From Glycomyces lechevalierae (GTDB taxonomy: Bacteria > Actinomycetota > Actinomycetes > Mycobacteriales > Micromonosporaceae), in contig NZ_JAPZVQ010000004.1 of assembly GCF_027622945.1 (NCBI RefSeq), positions 124,001-188,000 of the forward strand: a stretch of 64,000 nt of DNA. Reading direction: 5' to 3'. A program made the position numbers and the translations under genes. Positions 8,268 through 17,910 of this stretch are shown piece after piece (the first letter of the stretch is position 1; the number at the start of each line of letters is the position of its first letter). Below the pieces are notes generated by a model, which was not told where the DNA came from, did not search any database, and was given only the letters and a program-made list of their open reading frames with translations.

Positions 8268-9193
8268 GCGGAGCGCCTCCGGTTGACGGCCATCTGGACC
8301 AGCGCGATGGTCAGCAGGATGAGCAGCAGGATCATGGAGACGGCGCTGGCGTAGCCGATGTCGGCGCGTTTGAAGCCGGTCTCGTAGATGTACTGGATGA
8401 GCATGACGTTGGAGGTGCCGGGGCCGCCGCCGTTGAGGGCCTGGACCATCGCGAACTCCTTCATGGCCCCGAGCGAGGACAGGAGGATCACCAGGAACGA
8501 GGTGGGCGCGATGGACGGCAGGGTGATGTGGCGGAACCGCTGCCAGGCGTTGGCGCCGTCGATCTCCGCGGCCTCGTAGTAGGCGCGCGGCACGTTCTTG
8601 AGCGCCGCGATGAAGATGAGCATGTTGAAGGCGGTGCCGCCCCAGGTCGCGGCGATGACGACGACCATGAGCGCGAGGTCGGGGTCGGTCTGCCAGGCGA
8701 GCGGGTCGGCGCCGAGGCGGGTGATGACGTAGTTGACGAAGCCGAAGCTCTCGCCGAACATCCAGCGCCACACGACGCCCGCGACGATGGGGGAGATGAG
8801 CCAGGGGAAGAAGAACACGACCTTCGCGATCGAGCTGCCCTTGGCGTAGCTGGAGACCACGAGCGAGGCGATCGACAGCGACATCACGTACATGAGCGGG
8901 ACGCTGAAGACGGCGAACAGCAGGGTGCGCGTGAGCGACTGGTAGAACGTCGGGTCGGCGAAGAGCTTCTCGTAGTTGTCCAGCCCGATGAAGTTCGGCG
9001 TGCCGAGCCCGGAGTAGTCGGTGAAGGAGTAGATCAGGCCCAGGCTGCCGGGCCAGACGAAGAAGACGAGGAAGAGGACGATGCTGACGCCGGCGAGCGC
9101 GAGCGGTGCGAGCCGGTACTGGGCGCGGCGGCCCCTGCCGGGCCGCTTGCGCGGTCCGGCAGGGGTCTCAGGTCGGATGGCGGTGGCCGTCAA
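8264..9193 (-). CDS. Carbohydrate ABC transporter permease, MalF/UgpA-type
   Basis: 309 residues. The start is an unusual TTG at 9193, three bases after the stop of the binding-protein gene; no better start is seen nearby. Six membrane spans follow a very basic N-terminus (RKRPGRGRRAQYRLAP). The coupling loop reads YYEAAEIDGANAWQRFRHITLP near residue 215, the sugar-permease EAA motif. Together with the next gene it forms the membrane channel of a CUT1-type importer. No ATPase is encoded in the operon; many actinobacteria share an MsiK-type ATPase encoded elsewhere, which I infer applies here. Confidence 0.92.
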   Translation of the reverse strand: MTATAIRPETPAGPRKRPGRGRRAQYRLAPLALAGVSIVLFLVFFVWPGSLGLIYSFTDYSGLGTPNFIGLDNYEKLFADPTFYQSLTRTLLFAVFSVPLMYVMSLSIASLVVSSYAKGSSIAKVVFFFPWLISPIVAGVVWRWMFGESFGFVNYVITRLGADPLAWQTDPDLALMVVVIAATWGGTAFNMLIFIAALKNVPRAYYEAAEIDGANAWQRFRHITLPSIAPTSFLVILLSSLGAMKEFAMVQALNGGGPGTSNVMLIQYIYETGFKRADIGYASAVSMILLLILLTIALVQMAVNRRRSA

Positions 9194-9196
9194 GGG

Positions 9197-10465
9197 TTAC
9201 TCGCAGGTGATGTTCTCGTTGAGACCGGCGATGATGTTCGCGATCGTGGTGGACACGTCCTGGTCGCCGTTGGCGAGCTTGATGGCCTCGTCCTTGAGCG
9301 GGTCGGCGTCGCCGCCCGCGGTCTGGCCCTTGTACACCGCTTCGAGCGAGGCCTTGTCCTGGGCGCTCGAGATCGGGTCGGACGCGGCGATCTCCTCGTT
9401 GTAGAGGTCGAAGCTCGCCTGCGAGGCGCCGTAGTCGATGTCGAGGCCCTGGATGACCGGCAGGAAGCCGGAGATCTCGCAGATCTCGGTGTAGTTCTCG
9501 GCGGTGAACAGCCAGTTGACGAAGTCGAGCGCCGCCTTGGACTTGTCGCCCTTGTAGACGACGACGTAGCCGCCGCCGAGGTTGGTGGCGCGCCGCGTCT
9601 GGGCCGGCATGAGCGCCGAGGCCCACTCGAAGTCGGTGATGTTGGCCTGGAAGTCGGCCACCTGCCACGAACCGGAGTAGTAGGCCGCGACCTGGCCGCT
9701 CTTGAAGAGCGCGTTCGGGTCGTCGCCGGAGACCCACACCGAGCGGGGCATCACGTCGTCGTCGTTGATGTCCGCGAAGAACTGCAGTGCGGCGGTGGTG
9801 GTCGCCTCGTCGGTCGTGTACTTGCAGTCGTCGCCGAGCTCGAAGCCGTTGCTGCCGAACTGGTACATGAAGGCGCGCAGGCGGTGCGAGGACGGGTCCA
9901 TGACGAGCCCGTAGCGCGCTCCAGTCGCGGCCTTCACCTCCTTGACGGCGGCGATGAACTCGTCCCAGGTCCAGAGCTGGTCCGGCGTGGTCGGGTAGGC
10001 GACCCCGGCCTCGTCGAACAGGGACTTGTTGACGTACAGGCCCACGGCGGTGAGGTCGGTGAGGAAGGTCGGGATCGCGCCCTCCTCGTTCTCGGTGAGG
10101 AGGTTCTCCATGACCCCGTGCTCCTTGGCGACGTCGGTCAGGTCCTCGAGCTGGTTCTGCCAGATCGGGTCGATGGCCGTGACGCGGGCGAAGTCGGGCA
10201 GCCCGTCGGCCTGCGCGGCGTTGCGCAGGCGGGTGTTGAAGTCGTCGTACGGGATGTCGTCGATGTCGACGGTCACCCCGGTCTCCTCGAGGTACTTGTC
10301 GGCCATCTTCTGGAAGCCGCCGCCTTGGTTGGCGTCGCCGGAAAGCCAGAACTTGAGGGTCTTCGCGTCGCCCTCGTCGTCGCCGCCGCCGATGAAGCCG
10401 CAGGCGCTGAGGGGCAGGGCCGCCGCACCGGCGGTGCCGGCGGTGAGGATGAGTCTTCTCTTCAT
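9197..10465 (-). CDS. Extracellular sugar-binding lipoprotein of a CUT1-type ABC importer
   Basis: 422 residues. N-terminal lipoprotein signal MKRRLILTAGTAGAAALPLSAC with lipobox L-S-A-C and acylated Cys22. The mature protein begins with a short acidic linker and then KTLKFWLSGDAN, the standard start of family 1 solute-binding proteins; W-x-Y-N/D-type ligand segments (WTWDEFIAAVKEVK, GLYVNKSLFDEAG) are visible. First gene of the operon, feeding the permeases at 8264-9193 and 7386-8267 and the enzyme at 5714-7405. A long inverted repeat about 145 bp upstream is a candidate operator. The substrate is probably an oligosaccharide. Confidence 0.9.
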   Translation of the reverse strand: MKRRLILTAGTAGAAALPLSACGFIGGGDDEGDAKTLKFWLSGDANQGGGFQKMADKYLEETGVTVDIDDIPYDDFNTRLRNAAQADGLPDFARVTAIDPIWQNQLEDLTDVAKEHGVMENLLTENEEGAIPTFLTDLTAVGLYVNKSLFDEAGVAYPTTPDQLWTWDEFIAAVKEVKAATGARYGLVMDPSSHRLRAFMYQFGSNGFELGDDCKYTTDEATTTAALQFFADINDDDVMPRSVWVSGDDPNALFKSGQVAAYYSGSWQVADFQANITDFEWASALMPAQTRRATNLGGGYVVVYKGDKSKAALDFVNWLFTAENYTEICEISGFLPVIQGLDIDYGASQASFDLYNEEIAASDPISSAQDKASLEAVYKGQTAGGDADPLKDEAIKLANGDQDVSTTIANIIAGLNENITCE

Positions 10466-10608
10466 TGAGCTCTCTCTTCAGGAAGCGGGCCGGTGAGGGT
10501 CCCGTCGGGGTTCGGAGCGAGCGCCGACTCCCGGCCGTCGTTCGCTGTGACGCATTCACGTGTGCCAAGTCACCCGGGTATGCGCTTGCCCGACCATAGC
10601 AGATCTTT

Positions 10609-10637
10609 CCTAACGCGCGACAGTAGCGCGCGTTAGG
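10609..10637. promoter_or_regulatory. Inverted repeat upstream of the sugar importer operon (candidate operator)
   Basis: Perfect 11-bp arms CCTAACGCGCG / CGCGCGTTAGG around a 7-nt spacer. Downstream on the minus strand is C-T-A-T-G-G-T, a possible -10 element, so the repeat could cover the -35 region of the importer promoter. It also lies after the stop of the gene ending at 10677, but no T tract follows, so a terminator role is less likely. The regulator gene is not in the window. Confidence 0.5.
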
Positions 10638-10676
10638 TGGTATTGAACTGCAACTTTTCTTTGAGCCTAGCTCCGC

Positions 10677-11057
10677 CTAGGCGGCCGTGGCCTCGCTCTT
10701 CGCATCCGCCTCCGCGGGTTGCTCCCGGGTCTCGACCTGCTCCTGGGCCTCGACCGCCTGAGCAGTGCGTTCTTGCTCCTCGGAGGCCTCGTCGGCGGCC
10801 TGCTCGAGGAGTTCGGCGGTGCGCTGGGCGCCGCGTTCGGCAGCGTCGAACATGGCGGCGGACAGGACGAGGGTCGAGCCGACGATGACGAGCGCGAGCC
10901 CGGCCGCGCCGCCGGAGACGAGGTAGGGCATCTGGCCGTCGACGTAGGCGAGCTCGGCCATGCCCATCCACGCGAAGGTGAGGACGACCCCTCCGGCCAT
11001 CCAGAAGAGCAGGCCGAGGAAGCGGAGACGGGTTGTGGGGGAACCGGACACAGTCAC
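10677..11057 (-). CDS. Small membrane protein with acidic cytoplasmic tail, unknown function
   Basis: 126 residues from GTG 11057. Two membrane helices (FLGLLFWMAGGVVLTFAWMGMAELA and YLVSGGAAGLALVIVGSTLVLSAAMF) are followed by a roughly 55-residue Glu/Ala/Gln-rich tail, AERGAQRTAELLEQAADEASEEQER and onward, likely a charged helix or coiled coil. Not recognised as a named family. It is divergent from the subtilase gene at 11177. Function unknown; codon use looks genuine for the genome. Confidence 0.6.
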   Translation of the reverse strand: MTVSGSPTTRLRFLGLLFWMAGGVVLTFAWMGMAELAYVDGQMPYLVSGGAAGLALVIVGSTLVLSAAMFDAAERGAQRTAELLEQAADEASEEQERTAQAVEAQEQVETREQPAEADAKSEATAA

Positions 11058-11176
11058 TCCATTGTGGGCTAAGAGGGATTTTCGGTTTTCGCTACCGCGA
11101 GGTAACCAAATCTAGCAATTTCTTGGTAGTTTGTGACAGATGCCATAGCCCGTTTTCTCCCGAAGGGTGTTCGTAC

Positions 11177-12334
<1,158 letters not shown>

Positions 12335-12347
12335 CGTGGACTCCACA

Positions 12348-12374
12348 GGGGCCCGGCCGCTTCGGCCGGGCCCC
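12348..12374 (+). terminator. Rho-independent-type terminator after the subtilase
   Basis: Perfect 12-bp stem GGGGCCCGGCCG / CGGCCGGGCCCC with a CTT loop, 13 bp after the subtilase stop codon. Confidence 0.8.
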
Positions 12375-12457
12375 GATCGCGTTTCCGGGCCAGGGAAGCC
12401 GGACCTCCCGAGCGGCCCGCGCCGCAGGATGGGCGGGGGGACGCAATGCTCATTTAC

Positions 12458-12477
12458 GGCTCGCAAGCTTCGCCGAG
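12458..12477. repeat. Dispersed 20-bp repeat, copy 1
   Basis: GGCTCGCAAGCTTCGCCGAG, centred on a HindIII-like AAGCTT palindrome. The same 20 bases, with the same two flanking bases AC upstream, occur at 30785-30804. Both copies are intergenic. Here it lies just upstream of the ClgR-type box of clpP1. Confidence 0.6.
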
Positions 12478-12487
12478 GCCCGCGCTC

Positions 12488-12501
12488 CGCTCGCAGCGAA
12501 C
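12488..12501. promoter_or_regulatory. ClgR-type binding box upstream of clpP1P2
   Basis: On the minus strand the site reads GTTCGC-TGCGA-GCG, an exact match to the GTTCGC-N5-GCG motif described for the Streptomyces Clp activator ClgR. It is about 105 bp upstream of the clpP1 start, within the expected promoter region. The clgR gene is not in the window. Confidence 0.55.
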
Positions 12502-12604
12502 ACGGAGCCCAGGCGCGTCCGATCGTCGCCCCGACGGGCTAAGGTCTGGGTTGGTAACCGCATCGCCGAGTGCATATCGCCGAGACAGAATGAAGGTGCA
12601 AGAC

Positions 12605-13258
12605 ATGGAGCATTCGATTCCGTTCTCCTCGAAGCTGGAGAAGGACGTCGTCAACGCGGTCGCACGTCGCGGTGGTGGCGACCCGTCCTCGGTCGGCCTG
12701 GACAGCATGGTCTTCGACCGGCTGCTCAAGGAGCACATCCTGTTCCTGGGCTCCGACGTGAACTCCGAGATCGCCAACCGCCTGTGCGCGCAGCTCCTCC
12801 TGCTCGAAGCCGAGGACCCTGACCGCGACATCAAGCTCTACATCAACTCGCCCGGCGGCTCGGTCTACGACGGCATGGCCATCTACGACACCATGCAGTA
12901 CATCAAGAACGACGTCGCCACCGTCGGCATGGGCATGGCCGCCTCCATGGGCCAGCTCCTGCTGTGCGCCGGCACCGCCGGCAAGCGCTACGCGCTTCCG
13001 CACGCGCGCATCATGATGCACCAGCCCTCCGGCGGCATCGGCGGCACCGCCTCGGACGTCGCGATCCTCGCCGAGCAGATGCTGTACACCAAGCAGATGT
13101 TCCAGGAGCGCGTCGCCGAGCACACCGGCCGCACGATCGAGGAGATCGAGCGCGACTCCGACCGCGACCGCTGGTTCACCGCCGCCGAGGCGAAGGACTA
13201 CGGCTTCATCGACCACGTCGTCAAGCGGGTGGCCGACGTCCCCGCCGAGGCCAACTAG
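12605..13258 (+). CDS. clpP1: ATP-dependent Clp protease proteolytic subunit 1
   Basis: 217 residues from ATG 12605; an upstream in-frame ATG at 12590 is less likely because the GAAGGTG ribosome binding site lies between the two. Conserved ClpP core: KLYINSPGGSVYDGMAIYDTMQ, catalytic Ser in GMAASMGQLLL, catalytic His in RIMMHQPSGG, and the Asp region in ERDSDRDRWFTAAEAKDYGFID. The N-terminal KLEKDVVNAVARRGGGDPSSVG extension is longer than in E. coli and may be processed. Cotranscribed with clpP2 19 bp downstream; in actinobacteria the two form a mixed 14-mer loaded by ClpX or ClpC. Confidence 0.95.
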   Translation: MEHSIPFSSKLEKDVVNAVARRGGGDPSSVGLDSMVFDRLLKEHILFLGSDVNSEIANRLCAQLLLLEAEDPDRDIKLYINSPGGSVYDGMAIYDTMQYIKNDVATVGMGMAASMGQLLLCAGTAGKRYALPHARIMMHQPSGGIGGTASDVAILAEQMLYTKQMFQERVAEHTGRTIEEIERDSDRDRWFTAAEAKDYGFIDHVVKRVADVPAEAN

Positions 13259-13277
13259 TAAGGAATAGGGGAACCAG

Positions 13278-13943
13278 ATGATGGACATCCACGCCCAGGC
13301 CGGCGGCGGCTTCGACCCGCGCGCCCGCTACATCGTCCCGTCGTTCACGGAGAAGACCTCGTACGGGATCAAGGAGATGAACCCGTACAACAAGATGTTC
13401 GAGGACCGGATCATCTTCCTCGGGTCCCCCGTCGACGACACGTCCGCGAACGACATCATGAGCCAGCTGATCGTCCTCGAGGGCAACGACCCCGACCGGG
13501 ACATCATCATGTACATCAACTCGCCGGGCGGCTCGCTCACGGCGCTGATGGCCATCTACGACACGATGCAGTACGTGCGCCCGGACATCCAGACCGTGTG
13601 CATGGGCCAGGCCGCCTCGGCCGCCGCCGTGCTGCTCGCGGCCGGGACCCCCGGCAAGCGCACCGCGCTGCCGAACTCCCGCGTGATCGTCCACCAGCCC
13701 GCCACCGAGGGCACCTTCGGCCAGGCCTCCGACATGGAGATCCAGGCCCGCGAGATCATGCGCATGCGCGACCAGCTCGAGAAGATCCTCGCCCGCCACA
13801 CCGGTCAGCCCGTGGACAAGGTCCGCCGCGACATCGAGCGCGACAAGATCTTCACCGCCGAGGAGGCCGTCGCGTACGGCATCGTCGACAACGTCCTGAC
13901 CTACCGCAAGAAGAACGCCCTGCCCGCCGAGGCCGCGGCGTAG
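13278..13943 (+). CDS. clpP2: ATP-dependent Clp protease proteolytic subunit 2
   Basis: 221 residues. Start ATG 13278 (or 13281) follows AAGGAATAGGGG. Catalytic Ser in MGQAASAAAVLLAAG, His in SRVIVHQPATEG, Asp region in DIERDKIFTAEEAVAYGIVDNV. The N-terminal extension SFTEKTSYGIKEMNPYNKMFEDRIIFLG is typical of the actinobacterial second ClpP. The sequence differs from ClpP1 in the handle region (MEIQAREIMRMRDQLEKILARHTG), as expected for a heteromeric partner. Ends at a strong terminator at 13958. Confidence 0.95.
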   Translation: MMDIHAQAGGGFDPRARYIVPSFTEKTSYGIKEMNPYNKMFEDRIIFLGSPVDDTSANDIMSQLIVLEGNDPDRDIIMYINSPGGSLTALMAIYDTMQYVRPDIQTVCMGQAASAAAVLLAAGTPGKRTALPNSRVIVHQPATEGTFGQASDMEIQAREIMRMRDQLEKILARHTGQPVDKVRRDIERDKIFTAEEAVAYGIVDNVLTYRKKNALPAEAAA

Positions 13944-13957
13944 CCACGCCCGAGAGC

Positions 13958-13996
13958 GACGGGCCGGGCGTCCAGCCCGCGGACGCCCGGCCCGTC
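13958..13996 (+). terminator. Terminator after clpP2
   Basis: Perfect 16-bp stem GACGGGCCGGGCGTCC / GGACGCCCGGCCCGTC with a 7-nt loop, 15 bp after the clpP2 stop. It separates clpP1P2 from clpX, which then needs its own promoter in the 275-bp gap; I see no convincing -10/-35 pair there. Confidence 0.8.
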
Positions 13997-14271
13997 GTCC
14001 CGCGCCACCTGACGGAAGCTCACCTCCGTTCGATCCGCCCCCGATGTCGCCCGGCCGCGATACCGTGGCCCCGGCCCCGTGGCACAGGTCCCGCGGCCCA
14101 GGTCCCGCAAGGGTGGCGCGGTGGCCGCAAATGCGAAATACTGGATCGAGACACCGGTTCGTCCTGAATCAACGGACCCGGATCGGTGGCACCGGTTGAC
14201 CTTTCAACGATGGAGCAAGAAAGCACGCTCGGCCTGAGCCCACGGGCCCGCCGAGGGAGGGAGTTACCGCG

Positions 14272-15573
14272 ATGGCACCTCGCCTGGGTGACAGCGAGAT
14301 CTTGAAGTGCTCGTTCTGCTCGAAGTCGCAGCGGCAGGTCCGCAAGCTCATCGCGGGCCCGGCCAACGTCTACATCTGCGACGAGTGCATCGACCTGTGC
14401 AACGAGATCATCGAAGAGGAGTTCGCCGAGGAAGCCGACGTGGCCTGGGAGGACCTGCCCAAGCCCAAGGAGATCGTCGAATTCCTCGACCAGTGGGTCA
14501 TCGGCCAGGACGCCGCGAAGCGCTCGCTCGCGGTCGCGGTCTACAACCACTACAAGCGCGTGCAGCTCGACGAGCTCGGCTCCATCCGCGGCGGCGACCA
14601 CGTGGAGCTCCAGAAGTCGAACATCCTCATGGTCGGCCCCACCGGCTCGGGCAAGACCCACCTCGCGCAGACCCTCGCCCGGATGCTCGACGTCCCGTTT
14701 GCCATCGCCGACGCCACGGCCCTCACCGAGGCCGGGTACGTGGGCGACGACGTGGAGAACATCCTCCTCAAGCTCATCCAGGCCGCCGACTTCGACGTCA
14801 AGCGCGCCGAGACCGGCATCATCTACATCGACGAGATCGACAAGGCCGGCCGGAAAGCGGACAACCCCTCGATCACCCGTGACGTCTCCGGCGAGGGCGT
14901 GCAGCAGGCGCTCCTGAAGATCCTGGAAGGCACCCACGCGGCCGTGCCGCCGCAGGGCGGGCGCAAGCACCCGCACCAGGAGCACATCCAGATCGACACC
15001 ACGAACATCCTCTTCATCTGCGGCGGCGCGTTCGCCGGGATCGAGGAGATCATCAAGTCGCGCGTCGGCAAGCGCACCGTCGGCTTCACCGCCCACCTGC
15101 ACGACGCCGAGGACTCCGCCGAAGACGCGATCGTCTCCCAGGTCATGCCCGACGACCTCTTGAAGTACGGGCTCATCCCCGAGATGGTCGGGCGCCTCCC
15201 CATCCTGACCACAGTGGACCACCTCGACAAGGCCGCGCTCCTGCGCATCCTCACCGAGCCCAAGAACGCGCTGGTCAAGCAGTACCAGCGGCTCCTCGAG
15301 CTCGACGGCGTCGAACTCGAGTTCGCCGAGGACGCACTGGAACCGATCGTCGAGTCCGCGATGCTCCGCGGCACCGGCGCGCGCGGGCTGCGGGCCATCA
15401 TGGAAGAGGTCCTCCAGCCCGTCATGTTCGAGATCCCCTCGCGCGCCGACGAGGTCGCGAAGGTCGAGATCACCGCCGACGTGGTGCGCCGCAACGTGAA
15501 CCCCACACTCGTGCCCAGGACGAAGGCCACCCCGCGGCGGGCCGTGCGCCTGCGCCGCGAGAAGTCGGCCTGA
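14272..15573 (+). CDS. clpX: ATP-dependent Clp protease ATP-binding subunit ClpX
   Basis: 433 residues. The N-terminal zinc-binding domain has Cys13, Cys16, Cys36 and Cys39 ([15 protein letters not shown] ... [10 protein letters not shown]). AAA+ module: Walker [10 protein letters not shown], Walker [11 protein letters not shown], substrate pore loop [10 protein letters not shown], and the RKHPHQE segment near residue 240 corresponding to the RKH substrate loop. Sensor 2 region [15 protein letters not shown]. It unfolds tagged proteins and feeds them into ClpP1P2. Start ATG 14272 has GAGGGAGGGAG upstream. Confidence 0.97.
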   Translation: MAPRLGDSEILKCSFCSKSQRQVRKLIAGPANVYICDECIDLCNEIIEEEFAEEADVAWEDLPKPKEIVEFLDQWVIGQDAAKRSLAVAVYNHYKRVQLDELGSIRGGDHVELQKSNILMVGPTGSGKTHLAQTLARMLDVPFAIADATALTEAGYVGDDVENILLKLIQAADFDVKRAETGIIYIDEIDKAGRKADNPSITRDVSGEGVQQALLKILEGTHAAVPPQGGRKHPHQEHIQIDTTNILFICGGAFAGIEEIIKSRVGKRTVGFTAHLHDAEDSAEDAIVSQVMPDDLLKYGLIPEMVGRLPILTTVDHLDKAALLRILTEPKNALVKQYQRLLELDGVELEFAEDALEPIVESAMLRGTGARGLRAIMEEVLQPVMFEIPSRADEVAKVEITADVVRRNVNPTLVPRTKATPRRAVRLRREKSA

Positions 15574-15638
15574 GGCGGCGCCGTTCTGGAACCCGCCGTT
15601 CTAGAGGCCGCCGTCGTACCAGCCGTCGTCGTACCAGC

Positions 15639-15956
15639 TCAGTCTTCCTTGTTCTCGTCCCGCAGGCGGCGGTCGATGTCCCGCAGGAAGTCCGGGTCGT
15701 CGTCAGGCGCGACCGGGCCCCACGGCGTGTGCGGACCGGCGCTGCCGTGGCGCGGACCGGGCTGCGGCCGTGGGGGCCTGGCCCGCCCGACCGTGAACCA
15801 CAGGATCCCGCCGACGATCGGGACGAGCAGGATGATGAGCACCCACCAGGCGCGCGTGAGCTTCCTGGGGGCGTGTTCACCGCCGAGGCAGTCCGCGACC
15901 GCTGCGATGACCAGCGCCAGGTGTGCGAGGACCAGGAAGACGAACGCGCGGATCAT
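15639..15956 (-). CDS. PLDc_N-type (phospholipase D nuclease N-terminal) small membrane protein
   Basis: 105 residues. Two membrane helices, AFVFLVLAHLALVIAAVADCL and AWWVLIILLVPIVGGILWFTVGR, with R-A-W-W-V-L-I-I-L-L-V-P-I-V-G-x-I-x-W-F between them, the hallmark of the cardiolipin-synthase N-terminal membrane domain found alone in many actinobacteria. The C-terminal tail is basic/proline-rich, then acidic (DDDPDFLRDIDRRLRDENKED). Immediately past the stop, a -1 shift would add a coding-like tail [13 protein letters not shown] before another stop at 15601-15603; see findings. Function unknown. Confidence 0.8.
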   Translation of the reverse strand: MIRAFVFLVLAHLALVIAAVADCLGGEHAPRKLTRAWWVLIILLVPIVGGILWFTVGRARPPRPQPGPRHGSAGPHTPWGPVAPDDDPDFLRDIDRRLRDENKED

Positions 15957-16005
15957 GGTCCAATCATGCCTGTCCGCCGCGCCGTGTACAACAACGCCTC
16001 GGGTG

Positions 16006-16031
16006 GTTACCCGTAAGTAACTTCGTAGGAT
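16006..16031 (+). promoter_or_regulatory. etfBA promoter with inverted repeat
   Basis: Inverted repeat GTTAC-CCGTAA-GTAAC at 16006-16021 is followed at 16026 by TAGGAT, a good actinobacterial -10 element. The repeat would occupy the -35/spacer region, the expected position for a repressor site. TTAC-N6-GTAA pairs resemble sites of TetR-type fatty-acid regulators, but no regulator is named here. Confidence 0.5.
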
Positions 16032-16105
16032 ATAGTTCAGCCCGAGACGCCTGAACGAAAACTAAGGTCAACAAGCGTCCTCTAGTACGACCTCGGAGGT
16101 TGTCG

Positions 16106-16876
16106 ATGAACATCGTGGTTCTGGTCAAGCAGGTCCCGGACTCGGGACTCGCGAGACAGCTGGACGCCCAGTTGCGGGTCGACCGCAACGGCGCCAACAA
16201 CGTCATGGGAGAGCTCGACGAGTACGCCGTCGAAGCCGCCCTCCAGCTCAAAGAGGCCCAAGGCGGTGAGGTCACCGTCCTCACCCTCGGGCCGAGCCAG
16301 GCCACGGAAACCGTACGCAAGGTCCTCGCGATGGGCGCCGACAAGGCCGTGCACATCGAGGACGACGCCGTCGGCGGCTCTGACGCCCTCACCACCTCCG
16401 CGATCCTCGCCGCGGCCCTCGGCCGCCTCGAATGGGACCTCGTGATCGCCGGCGCCGAGTCCACCGACTCCGGCATGGGCGTCATGCCCCAGATGCTCGC
16501 CGCCCGCACCGGCAAGCCCGCGCTCACCGGCGCCCGCAAGATCGACGTCGACGGCACCACCGTCACCGTCGAGCACCAGCGCGCCAACGGATACGACGTG
16601 CTCAGCGCGGACCTCCCGGCGATCGTCTCCGTCTGGGACACCATCAACACCCCGCGCTACCCGTCGCTCAAGGGCATCATGGCCGCGAAGCGCAAGCCCG
16701 TCGAGACCCTGGCCCTCGCCGACCTCGGCGTCACCGAGGCCGGGCCCGCCGCCGCGGGCAACGAAGTGCTCAGCGCCGCCGAGCGCCCCGCCCGCACCGC
16801 CGGCCAGATCGTCACCGACGAAGGCCAGGGCGGCGCCGCGCTCGCCGAATTCCTCGCCGCCGAGAAGTTCATTTAG
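16106..16876 (+). CDS. etfB: Electron transfer flavoprotein, beta subunit
   Basis: 256 residues from ATG 16106 with GGAGG 6 bp upstream (a TTG at 16100 overlaps the ribosome binding site). The N-terminus MNIVVLVKQVPDSG is the EtfB signature start, and AKRKPVETLALADLG near residue 190 is the conserved recognition-loop region that contacts partner dehydrogenases. AGAESTDSGMGVMPQMLA lies in the AMP/FAD-proximal fold. Forms a heterodimer with EtfA, passing electrons from acyl-CoA and other dehydrogenases to the quinone pool. Six bases separate it from etfA. Confidence 0.95.
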   Translation: MNIVVLVKQVPDSGLARQLDAQLRVDRNGANNVMGELDEYAVEAALQLKEAQGGEVTVLTLGPSQATETVRKVLAMGADKAVHIEDDAVGGSDALTTSAILAAALGRLEWDLVIAGAESTDSGMGVMPQMLAARTGKPALTGARKIDVDGTTVTVEHQRANGYDVLSADLPAIVSVWDTINTPRYPSLKGIMAAKRKPVETLALADLGVTEAGPAAAGNEVLSAAERPARTAGQIVTDEGQGGAALAEFLAAEKFI

Positions 16877-16882
16877 GAGCCG

Positions 16883-17815
16883 ATGATGACTGACATCCTT
16901 GTGTACGTGCCGAACTCGGGCAAGCACGCCGCTGAGGTCCTCACGCTGGGCCGCTCCCTCGGCGACGTCTCGGCCGTCGCCTTCGACGACGCCTCGGCCG
17001 CACTGGCGGGCGAGTACGGCGCGGCGAAGGTCTACCGCGTCGACGCCCCGGGCGCCGACGACTACTTCGTGGATCCGAAGGCGACCGTCCTCATCGACCT
17101 CGCGCGCTCGGCCGCGCCGGGGTGCTTCCTGCTGCCGAGCACCGACGAGGGCAAGGCCCTCGCCGCCCGCGTGGCGGTGGCGCTGGAGAACGGCCTGCTC
17201 ACGGACGTCTCGGGCCTGGAGGCCGACGGGACCGCGACGCAGGACGCGTTCGCGGGAGCGACCGTGGTGAAGTCCAAGTCCACCAAGGGGTTCACGCTCG
17301 CGACCGTGAAGGCCGGCTCCACTGAGCCCGCTCCGGCGCCGGGCGCCCCGACGGTGGAGGCCGTCTCGGCGACCTTGGCCGAGACCGACCAGCGCGTCAA
17401 GGTGACCCAGCGGGTCGACGAGCCCGCGGGGGACCGGCCGGGCCTGGCCGAGGCCGGCATCGTGGTCTCCGGCGGCCGCGGTGTGGGTTCGGCGGAGGAC
17501 TTCGCGCTCATCGAGCGCGTGGCGGACTCCCTGGGCGGCGCGGTGGGCGCGTCGCGCGCGGCGACGGACGCCGGGTACTACCCGCACAAGTTCCAGGTGG
17601 GCCAGACCGGCACGACGGTGAGCCCGCAGCTCTACATCGCGGCCGGCATCTCGGGCGCGATCCAGCACCGCGCGGGCATGCAGACCTCGCGCGTGATCGT
17701 GGCGGTCAACAAGGACGCCGACGCGCCGATCTTCGGCATGGCCGACTTCGGCGTGGTGGGCGACCTGTTCCAGGTGCTCCCGCAGGCGCTGGAAGAGATC
17801 GAGAAGCGCAAGTAG
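16883..17815 (+). CDS. etfA: Electron transfer flavoprotein, alpha subunit
   Basis: 310 residues; ATG 16883 or the adjacent ATG 16886, the latter better spaced from GGAG. The C-terminal FAD domain is diagnostic: [76 protein letters not shown], with the conserved S-R, Q-x-G-Q-T-G and G-I-S-G-A-x-Q-H contacts to the cofactor. Pairs with EtfB upstream; the operon closes at the terminator at 17829. Confidence 0.96.
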   Translation: MMTDILVYVPNSGKHAAEVLTLGRSLGDVSAVAFDDASAALAGEYGAAKVYRVDAPGADDYFVDPKATVLIDLARSAAPGCFLLPSTDEGKALAARVAVALENGLLTDVSGLEADGTATQDAFAGATVVKSKSTKGFTLATVKAGSTEPAPAPGAPTVEAVSATLAETDQRVKVTQRVDEPAGDRPGLAEAGIVVSGGRGVGSAEDFALIERVADSLGGAVGASRAATDAGYYPHKFQVGQTGTTVSPQLYIAAGISGAIQHRAGMQTSRVIVAVNKDADAPIFGMADFGVVGDLFQVLPQALEEIEKRK

Positions 17816-17828
17816 CGAAACGCGACGC

Positions 17829-17862
17829 GGCCCGGCCCGCCCCGAAAGGGGCGGGCCGGGCC
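17829..17862 (+). terminator. Terminator after etfA
   Basis: Perfect 15-bp GC stem (GGCCCGGCCCGCCCC with its complement) closed by a GAAA tetraloop, 13 bp after the etfA stop codon. Confidence 0.82.
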
Positions 17863-17910
17863 CGTGCGTTGTCGAGGGTGGCCGCGCGCCTGGGGTGAGG
17901 GCGGCTCGTG

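Noticed and set aside
10609-10637. Terminator of the small membrane protein gene
   Set aside because: No T tract on either side and a promoter-like element follows on the minus strand; an operator role fits better, though it is not excluded.
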